Assembly: GCF_004359215.1 (NCBI RefSeq) | Contig: NC_090623.1 | Span: 99,476-163,475, forward strand | Direction of reading: 5' to 3' | DNA from: Bremia lactucae | Taxonomy: Eukaryota; Oomycota; Peronosporomycetes; Peronosporales; Peronosporaceae | DNA length: 64,000 nucleotides | Shown: one piece after another, positions 56,600 to 64,000 of the stretch | Numbering within the stretch: position 1 is the stretch's first letter | Layout of the letters: the number at the start of each line of letters is the position of its first letter | The notes under the pieces: generated by a model | What the model was told of the DNA's origin: nothing | The model's database searches: none | The model's input: the letters and a program-made list of their open reading frames with translations, nothing else | Program-made: the position numbers and the translations under genes

Positions 56600-57580
56600 T
56601 TATAAGGATCTAATCGAATTGCCTAAGGAGTAAGGTATTCGACACAAAATTGTTCTGAATCCAGGTTTGAAATACTGTGTCATGAATCAGTGACCATTGC
56701 CTCGTGAACAAGTATTGGCGATCGATAAATTCGTTGCCCATCGCTTAGCCGCGAGGCATGCGAGGAAATCGACTTCCTCACATAGATCTTCGACCTTCTG
56801 CGTGAGTAAAACAACAGAAAGATGGCGGATTGTGGATGCACTCAATAAATTGAGCGCTGCAACGGTTCTGGCTCGTAAGCCGATACCACGTAAAGACGTA
56901 ATTATTGATGGAATTTTTAAGAGTGCTACATTTTCGTCAATAGATCTGAACGATCGAATCAATCAGATCCTCATCCGTGAACATGGTATCCCCTTTACAG
57001 CAGTAAGCACCCCAACCGGTATGCTATGGGAGTGGCTATTCATGCCACTGGGACTTTGGAATGCCCCTGCGACATTTAACAGATGTAAATCAATCTGTTG
57101 AGATCGGTGCGGGATTTCGCACTGAGCTACTTTGATGACGTATTCGTTCATAGCGGAGCCATGAACGGAGAAATGGACGTTGAAGTACATCGTAGCCACG
57201 TCGGAAAGGTTGTTACACTTGTGCGTAAGCACAAGTTGTAAGCAAATAGCAAGAAGTATATATTCGCTGCAAGCGAAAAACCACTTCTTGGGTGGATCGT
57301 GGGTACACACGGTGTACTCCCGGATCCGGAAAATATCAAGGCGATCATTAGTTGGCCTGTGCCATTTAATATAAGGGGACTTCGAAAGTTTCTCGGCTTA
57401 GCGGCGCACCTGCACAAGTACTCACGCATCTTTCTTTTTTTGTTTAAGAAAAATGTTAAGTGGTCATGGAACGCTGATTGTCAGCGTTCCTTTGAGGGTA
57501 TCAGCAAAGCTGATGCAATAGCCAATTCTGGCGTTTGCGGACTTAGACCGACCATTCCATGTGGTCTGTGACGCCAGCGA
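56600..57580 (+). pseudogene. Reverse transcriptase, Gypsy family D
   Basis: Contains STFCVSKTTERWRIVDALNK, IPRKDVIIDGIFKSATFSSI, IPFTAVSTPTGMLWEWLFMP and LWNAPATFNR. Then ATTYFDD-equivalent SYFDDVFVHSG (about 57118-57150, YxDD as YFDD) and VLPDPENIKAIISWPVPFNI, RKFLGLAAHLHKYSR follow. Frameshifts lie near 57088 and 57240. Confidence 0.8.
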
Positions 57581-57960
57581 TTTTGCAATCGGCTGTGGCT
57601 TAATGCAATATGACACAGACGGCGCAGAGCGCGTTGTCTGTTACCAATCGCGTCAGCTTCAACCGGCTGAATGCAACTATCCAAAGCATTACAAGGAACT
57701 CCTTGCCATGAAATATGCACTGACTAAGTTTAAGCGTATCTTTTGGGAGATATACCGTTCATTTTGTATACGAACCATGCATCTTTACTCACGGCCGTCA
57801 CCACTCTACACCTCTCACAATGAATGGCGAGATGGTTGTTATTTTTTTTTGCAGAGTATAACTTCTCCGTAGAGTAAAATCAGGTCGACCTTACGTCGTT
57901 GCTGATGCCCTTTCGCGCCGGCCCGATTTTGGGCCGGCTGCCTAAATGAACAGGGAGCAT
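57561..57960 (+). pseudogene. RNase H, Gypsy family D
   Basis: Reads VCDASDFAIGCGLMQYDTDG, VCYQSRQLQPAECNYPKHYK and ELLAMKYALTKFKRIF. After a shift the ADALSRRPDFGPA end is readable at about 57900-57945. The middle YTDH block is corrupted. Confidence 0.75.
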
Positions 57961-58239
57961 AAAGCCACTGTTGCAAAAATCAACAGTAAGCATATGGCCA
58001 CTATTGCAACAATAGGTGTTCCGTCGTCAACATTACTCGACGACGTTAAGAGAGCTTATCAAGAAGATAAGGATCTTAATGGGTTGATGGATTACCTTAG
58101 AATCTAAACCTACTACCATAAATGGCTTGTAGAAATTGTATAGATCCTCAACAGATCGATAGATACCACGCAATGGGTTACTGTTTTACACATCTATTGC
58201 TGGCGACACACCTCGTGTCGTCACCCTCACCCATAACGA

Positions 58240-59592
58240 TTTGCGTCTGAGTGCCACGATGCACCAATAAGTGGTCATCGTGTACATGAGAAAGCATATT
58301 TCACGATAAGTCGCGACTTCTACTGGCCATGCCAGTACTAGTTCAACCCGATAGTACAAACGTGCTTGCGAAGTATGTCAACGGGAAAAGCCCAGTGCTT
58401 CATCCCGTGCTCCGTTGCAACATCTGCCTGTCCCGGCAGAGTGTTGGCAGTGCGTATCGATGGACTTTGTTTTCGGATTTTCCGACGACGAACATAAGAA
58501 TATTGGTATTCTTGTTTTTGCTGTTCGTTTTAGCAAGATGGTTCATCTTGCGGCAGTACCGGAGTCGAGTACAGCCAATGGATGTGCTCGTGTCTTTGTT
58601 GACACGATATTTTGACTTCATGGGTTACGTGAACTGGCCTCAAATTAAAACCCTAGATTCACGGCGGAATCTTGGCAAACAGTGTTCAAACCTCTGAACA
58701 CAGTTGAAAAATGTCGAATTCTGATCATCCTGAAACAGATGGTCAGACGGAGCGTGCAAAGCGTATTCTCAAAGAGATACTTCGCGGCTACGTCCACACT
58801 TTTTAAAAGTTTTAACGTGTTCTTGCCGATGGTAGAATTTGCCATCAGCAATTCAGTGCATGATTTGACAAAGCATACACCGTTTTTCGTGAACGGCTCA
58901 CGCCACGTATCCCCACCTTGTTTGAGAGTGACTCTTATTCAGGGGGGGGGGCAATCGAGCAAAGAACTTTGTAGCTCTTGCTCATCGCATTGTCCGCAAG
59001 GTCAATACGAAGGATATTAATGTTGATCTAATCAACATTGAACTGGACAATCTCAGTAATGGCAACAATGCTATTACTTACTTTGGTAACTGTGCTGAAA
59101 GACTCAGCAACAAGAACAATAATATTAGTGAGAGCAATAATGCTCTCACTGGTGAGGAGAATGACATCTCTGCAGTGCGAACCGGTCGCACTAAAAAGAA
59201 AAAGAAAAGCGAGTCAGCAGGGGATTTCCTGCTGGTTAGAGATGCAGTGATGCGTTTCGTACAGGACTCTATCGCTGATGCGGTAGATCGAAAGAAATGA
59301 AATTCTGACAATAGTGGAAGCAAACATTCCCTCATTTCTTGTAAAAGGCCTAGTCCTACTGTCTACGGTAAACCTACCAGAACATGTAGTGACAAAAGTA
59401 GGCCGTAATAAATTACTGCTCGGGTATATCCGCCCGTTTCGTGTACTACGCCAAGGCAATGCGCACACGATCAAGCTGCCTCGTAGGATGCATACACATC
59501 TTACGTTTTATGTTAGGCATCTCCGCAGTACCATCAGTACGAGGCTTCTCCCGATTCCGGATTACACCGGAACGGTCAAGGGCATCAGCTAA
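58240..59592 (+). pseudogene. Integrase, Gypsy family D
   Basis: Zinc-binding end (C-x2-C near 58365-58380), VSMDFVFGFSDDEHKNIGIL and FSKMVHLAAVPESSTANGCA in the core, SDHPETDGQTERAKRIL-type sequence at about 58720-58770, and FAISNSVHDLTKHTPFFVNG. The C-terminal GPY/F-like part at 59314-59592 contains LLLGYIRPFRVLRQGNAHTI and LTFYVRHLRSTISTRLLPIP. Stops and shifts occur throughout. No chromodomain follows on the plus strand. Confidence 0.8.
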
Positions 59593-61050
59593 AGCCTGAT
59601 GGTTCCGAGCCAAAGCTTTATGGTCCCTCAACAGAGTCTGATTCTCACGAACCACAATTTTACTATTTTCTTCATGGAAGAGATCTTCTGACGAGCTGTC
59701 ACCAGCTCGTTTTGAAGGGACTGATGTTTCCTTTCGTTCGCCAGTTGATCAGTGGCAACCTGCACAATTTCTGAACTGGTAACAGGAAACATTATCAAGC
59801 GTCACCGCTTACTCGCGGCGACGGGATCGCTCGTGATCAATGTTTTCCCGCAAATAGTAAAGAATGTGATCCAGATCACGATGTTGAATCGGGTTCGTCA
59901 AACGAGGCGAACCCGATCTTTCCTTTTCCTATGCCTCCACATTTATTGACGGATTTGACCGGTGAGAAGCGTTTTCTTGTCGAACGCCTCTCGAACCACT
60001 ATGAGGTAAAGGGGGTTCGAACGAGTTATTCCGTTCGTCGACGAGGGTGTCCATTCTCGCACGTTCCCAACTGATGTTAGATGTTCCGGGTCTCGTCCTG
60101 CAGTACGACGAGACCATCCTCCTTGACAGAGGGAATCGGAAAACGAGCGCTTCCCGCGCTCGTAATATCATTGGAGGCTCTCAATCATTGACGCATCTCG
60201 TGCGAGATGTGCGTCTTCCAATGATAATCATTAAGGGAATGTGCTTTCTTAGGGGCACCTGCACCCTTAAATCAACATGGACATGAGTCCTCCCACCAGA
60301 GGCAAGGTATCCCTGCCTCTCTAGACAAATGGTGCAAATTATAGAGTGCACCGACTACGGTCTGTTTTTCGAATCATTCACGGAAAGCATTCAGTTTATC
60401 AAGTCAGTCCTCGAGGCCTATTCTTTGCACATTCTGAACTTATGCTCCAAGCTTGGAACAAAGGTTTGGCATCGTTTGCTTGCTTACAAGTGTACCACCG
60501 ATGCCGGAAAAAGGCATCGATTAAGAATTCTAATCATCCTCACCAGGCTTGTAAAGCTTGAATGAGTCAAATAACGGAGTATGTTATTTATCGTTGGTCA
60601 TACCATGCCAACGAGATAGGTTACGCTTTGAGGGCAACCAAGGCTTCTTTCCGGGAGCGAGTTGCAACGTATTGCGGCCACTCTCCTGTTGACTCATGTT
60701 AGCATTAACGCTATATGGCAATCGGAGCGATCCTTAGAATCAATTCTTTCGTGGTGGTGCAAACTAGCACCACCAGCAGCATTCTTCCCCGCACAGTTAC
60801 GTTGCTCCTGCATACTTACGTCACCAGAGTAATCGTTGCCAATGGAGTCATCATCTGATGACTCCCCACCAAAGTGGTCCGACGAGTCCAACACGTTAGA
60901 ACCCAAAGGTGTAACGGACTCGACCCCGAGTAGACTATTAGCGTCTACTATAACATTTGCATTACCAGCAGCTGCACTATCTGTGCAGCTGCCAGCTTTG
61001 CGGCCTCACGGGCGACGCGCATAAACTTTTTTATTTTTTTTATTTTTTTA
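59586..61050 (-). pseudogene. Antisense coding region of family D
   Basis: On the minus strand, starting beside the 3' LTR: a Lys-rich start (TTKKIKKIKKFMRVARE), then NVLDSSDHFGGESSDDDSIG and NDYSGDVSMQEQRNCAG (60694-60906). Degraded middle frames follow (ERARMDTLVDERNNSFEP at about 60010-60060). Last comes a coiled-coil end, TSSEIVQVATDQLANERKHQ, NELVTARQKISS and RENQTLLRDHKALARNHQAL, at 59586-59790. Pol stops at 59592, so nothing competes on the plus strand. Layout matches the family A antisense ORF (basic, acidic, coiled coil), but I see no clear sequence homology. Several frameshifts. Confidence 0.5.
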
Positions 61051-61186
61051 GTCGTCATGCGCAAACAAAGTAATTTCTGAACAACTAATTAAATATCAAT
61101 AACGCAGAATTACAGGGTTAGACATAATAGTATTTCCTGTCACCCAAACTAGTTACAATAGTGACTGCTGGTAAAGGGGTCGGTGA

Positions 61187-61660
61187 TGTAACGGCGTGTC
61201 CCGTTACATAAGTATTATTTCCTAAAAAAGTAAAAATTAATGTTATGTTATATGAAAGGAAGTAAGCAAAGAATTACAAATAATTATCTTTCTTAATTAT
61301 TTGACTGAATAGTTCCAATGTTACCAAACCTGGGAATATCGATGCAATGAGTTCTACTAATTGGTTGATTTGAGTTTTAATCAACCCCACCAATTGTTAT
61401 AAGACACGATTGTGCGGTGCCCAAGAAGGCGCCATACATAGTTTGTTACTAGCATAATAAAGTCAGTAGTAGAAAGAAGATCGTTCCGTAGGAGCTAAAT
61501 ATGCTAATACCCTTTTCCTCTTTTCTAAAGCCTGAGTCTAGACTTTTAGCGTCATAGAAATCTTCATCTGCGCCTGAAGTTTCGAGGCACCTCACCTACA
61601 CTGTAAGCGGTGTAAGGTTAAGTAGTACTCATCAGTATTAATGAAAGGTGTCCTGTTTCA
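61187..61660 (+). repeat. LTR, family F, 3' LTR of element D
   Basis: 474 bp from TGTAACGG to TGTTTCA, preceded by GGTAAAGGGGTCGGTGA, a plausible polypurine tract. The first 22 bases form a hairpin with 8-bp arms (TGTAACGG/CCGTTACA). Homologous to the solo LTR at 34442-34948. Confidence 0.85.
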
Positions 61661-61749
61661 CTCCCCCATCAGATTGTTGACATTCGCTCATATTTCCTAT
61701 TTGAGGATGTATACTGAACAGCTAACCCTTAGGAGTGTGTATCCCTTGT

Positions 61750-61920
61750 TCCATCCCTTTTGTCTTATGGCATCCAAACGTGGGTCGAGGCCCTTACGAA
61801 GACGTGGCTTCCTTGCTGAAGCCACGTCTTCGTAAGGGTGAATATCAGTATCTGGTGAAGTGGCTTGGGTATCAAGCTGCCAACCGTCATTGTCCGAACA
61901 GAAAGGAATAAAGTCAAGCT
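61750..61920 (+). pseudogene. Chromodomain fragment with fold-back hairpin
   Basis: The plus strand reads KPRLRKGEYQYLVKWLGYQA, the core of a chromodomain, at about 61818-61880. Its first 21 bases are the right arm of a perfect 21-bp inverted repeat (61791-61811 with 61818-61838, 6-nt loop). It is isolated from any integrase, 90 bp after an LTR. Confidence 0.6.
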
Positions 61921-62780
61921 TGCAAAATTCATTCAAACTACAAAATTCCCAAACCGGGACTCGAACGCGGGTCGCGTGGGGAGAGTCATGAATTTGTCAT
62001 GGGCTGATTGATCGGATCTACTGAGGGTGAGTGACATCGAATTTTGTCCACTTTTCGTAAGCCATCACTAAGCTTTCCAACTCGCACTGCTCTTACAAAA
62101 TGATTATGTGAGCCCGGAGCCTGGAAAATTTGTGGGATTATGCCGTTGACGTTTTTGAGTCGCGCTTAAGGTCAATTGGCGTCAATAGACGCTTCGCACC
62201 AATAAAGGTGGGAACGGAGGGATCTTCAGCCTCAATGCGGCTTAATCAACAGCTAGATGAGCAATCGAAGCACAGAAGTACTGGATAGGCCAGATATCGT
62301 ATTGTAACCGGCACGCCGCATTTAATTGGCCTTTGACCTCAGCTTCAAGAAATCAAAGTGGTGTTTTCGTTCTAAACGAAAGCCGGGAGTCTCTTAAAGA
62401 CCATATATCGATAAGAATACGTATTTAGAACGAAAACACCACCTTGTTTTATTCGGCTTGTTTGGATATAATACGATCGCAAGGAGGACCCAGAGGCATC
62501 ACGTGCTTGATCGCGCAGGCGCACTGAATACTGACGTGGCATCATAAATAATGACGCAAGGTAACACTTAAGTAGAGCGGCGCGTGTAGCGAGCTCGGGC
62601 CGCTACGCCTTTAAGTGTAGTGCCCGCGCCTATTGCCTAGAAAAACTGAGGGAAACATCGAGCTCCAGCTAGGAACAGCGGAGGACGCGGATCCGACGCT
62701 GTTGCAAAAATCGCAACGGCGAAGCGGATCGCTAAGAAACGGTCGGGGTCAGTAGGTGCAGAGCGCCCTACTGATCCAGC
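61921..62780. other. Unassigned region
   Basis: No gene supported. It contains a 19-bp perfect inverted repeat (62358-62376 and 62424-62442, GTGGTGTTTTCGTTCTAAA) around a 47-bp centre, like a small MITE or fold-back element. It also has a stretch at about 62560-62640 resembling an LTR end (CTTAAGTAGAGCG, AGTGCCCGCGCCTA). Confidence 0.45.
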
Positions 62781-62783
62781 AGA

Positions 62784-63760
62784 TCAAAAGAACTTATAGG
62801 CCTTCGGACGAAAGTTGCTCCTCACACTCGGCTCCACTCCGTGTTGCTCGAAGAGCATGAAGAGCAAGTTTTCTCGCTCTCTACATACGAGAGGTCCATA
62901 GGTGCTGGACCTCCCTTTTTTTGTCGTTTGGATAGACGATATGCACCCAAGTGGACGAAAGCCTGTTACAGGCTGAAATCCTCTTGTTCCGCTACAGAGA
63001 TCGGTTGGTCTAGCGTCACTAATTCGAAAGCAGGTGAATCTTGACAAGACTGTCTGTGAGACCCTTGATGAACACAGTAAACTGTGTGTGCTCATCAATC
63101 GATTGATTCACGATACAACTGACCAGGTATCGCGTATGTTGGGCATAAGCTTGAATGTCACGCTTGATCTGCTTCAAATGCAGGAGCTCGGCTTGAGCCC
63201 TGAATTCGGCACGTGGCGGCTCAAATGTTTGCCTGAGCCGGGTCTTAACGACCTCGTCCGAACCAAAGGCTAATGGGCCGTGAAGCTTGAGCCCCAAGAC
63301 CTAAGATTTGGCACGTCCCGCTAAGTTGGACATGCCAGAATTCACTTCGTCGCATCATCACTGATACGGCGAGCTTCTATGGCGCCGTTTAATTCGACGA
63401 ACCATCTTAAAAAGGGAGTCGCCTTTGACTGTCTTGAATTTAGAGATTACGATTTTTAAGCTATCGGGTCGACGCAGAAGCGTCGGCCCATTAGCAGCAT
63501 GTAAATGCTGCTGTCTCAACAATCCAACTGTTGAGAACCCTGTTCTTCCAACGTATCCGCGTGTTGAGAGCCTGATGGTGAAGCAAAGCTCTTTCGTTTG
63601 GGCCCTGTCGAGTTCGTGTTGTATGAACTCGGCTATGGCCGCATGTTATTCATCTCTGCCCAGATTGTACAGCATGGCGCCAACAACTGTCCCGCCCCCT
63701 ACGACCGACTCATTTGTTCGGTCGCTCTCCAATCAAGATCACTCTAATGAGTAAACCTTT
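62784..63760 (-). pseudogene. Gag, family E, degenerate
   Basis: From the ATG at about 63711 the minus strand reads MSRS/VVGGGTVVGAM-type sequence matching the start at 8491, then DSLKIVISKF. At 63297-63019 it reads RQTFEPPRAEFRAQAELLHL, KQIKRDIQAYAQHTRYLV and DEHTQFTVFIKGLTDSLVK, the conserved retrotransposon Gag domain. Stops separate the two. Downstream (left) only about 230 bp of linker remains. Confidence 0.75.
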
Positions 63761-63877
63761 CACGCGTTGCGCTATAACCTTTTGAAAGGCTGGAATGTTC
63801 CCTCCTACTCCATCCAACATGTCCATGTTGGATGGAACGTATATACGTCGTTGAACGGACTACAAAGTGCTACCAGG

Positions 63878-64000
63878 TACAACGGGGCATCTTTCACTTG
63901 TACAGATAAGTACTAGTTCACCTAACACTGATTACAGGGTAGGTGAGGTGTCTCAAATTTCACGTACACAAATGTACCGAGAAAGGTTTCTATAAAGCTA
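63878..64000 (-). repeat. LTR, family E, cut by window end
   Basis: Begins after TGGTAGCACTTTGTAGTCC (minus strand; primer-binding-like) exactly as at 8635. It shares ACTTGTAC, GTACTAGTTCAC and TTTCACGTACAC blocks with that LTR. The rest is beyond base 64000. Confidence 0.75.

Noticed and set aside
61940..61985. tRNA-like T-arm (GTTCGAGTCCCGG on the minus strand)
   Set aside because: No matching acceptor stem, D-arm or anticodon arm can be drawn around it, so it is not called a tRNA gene.

Overview
The window looks like an oomycete chromosome segment (downy mildew or Phytophthora-like). It is eukaryotic, with compact genes whose GT-AG introns are only about 43-92 nt. A secreted effector-like protein sits next to housekeeping genes, and most of the rest is decayed Ty3/Gypsy LTR retrotransposon DNA. 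I cannot name the species from sequence alone. Runs of n at 8077-8176 and 51010-51292 and a single n at 20818 show this is a draft assembly, so some repeat junctions may be artefacts.

Gene islands. Island 1 (about 9.1-13.9 kb) holds a six-exon tRNA dihydrouridine synthase of the DUS2 type with a C-terminal zinc finger, and a 372-residue secreted effector-like protein; both are on the minus strand. Island 2 (about 23.6-34.4 kb) holds a small complex I subunit (NDUFB10/PDSW type, plus), a five-exon coiled-coil protein of unknown role (minus), a CENPJ/CPAP/SAS-4 centriole protein with tubulin-binding motifs and a C-terminal G-box (plus), and a four-exon sphingosine kinase (plus). None of the multi-exon genes is a single ORF; I rebuilt them from splice signals and reading phase, and every junction proposed is phase-consistent.

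Retroelement regions. 0-9.1 kb: two or three degenerate minus-strand Gypsy elements. 13.7-23.6 kb: LTR fragments, a plus-strand gag-pol remnant, and a nearly identical 2.9-kb tandem duplication. 34.4-55.5 kb: several copies of one chromodomain Gypsy family (family A here), including a nearly full minus-strand copy (about 38-44.8 kb) and a plus-strand copy (about 46.7-52.1 kb). 55.7-61.7 kb: a different Gypsy family (D) with its 3' LTR. 62.8-64 kb: gag and LTR of a third family (E) running off the window. Four LTR groups are distinguished: A (TGTAACGGGC start), C (4799-5253 type), E (8635-9088 type) and F (61187-61660 type, the LTR of family D).

Most interesting points. (1) Family A carries a long ORF on the strand opposite gag-pol, between the chromodomain and the 3' LTR. 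It has a basic N-terminus, an acidic Ser/Ala-rich middle and a C-terminal coiled coil, and it is recognisable in five places. Family D has an antisense coding region with the same layout in the same place. (2) LTR, gag and pol sequence of these elements contains chains of perfect short hairpins far denser than in the host genes. (3) An apparent host gene fragment lies between two LTRs, inside a 1.84-kb block repeated without any visible difference 9,060 bp away.
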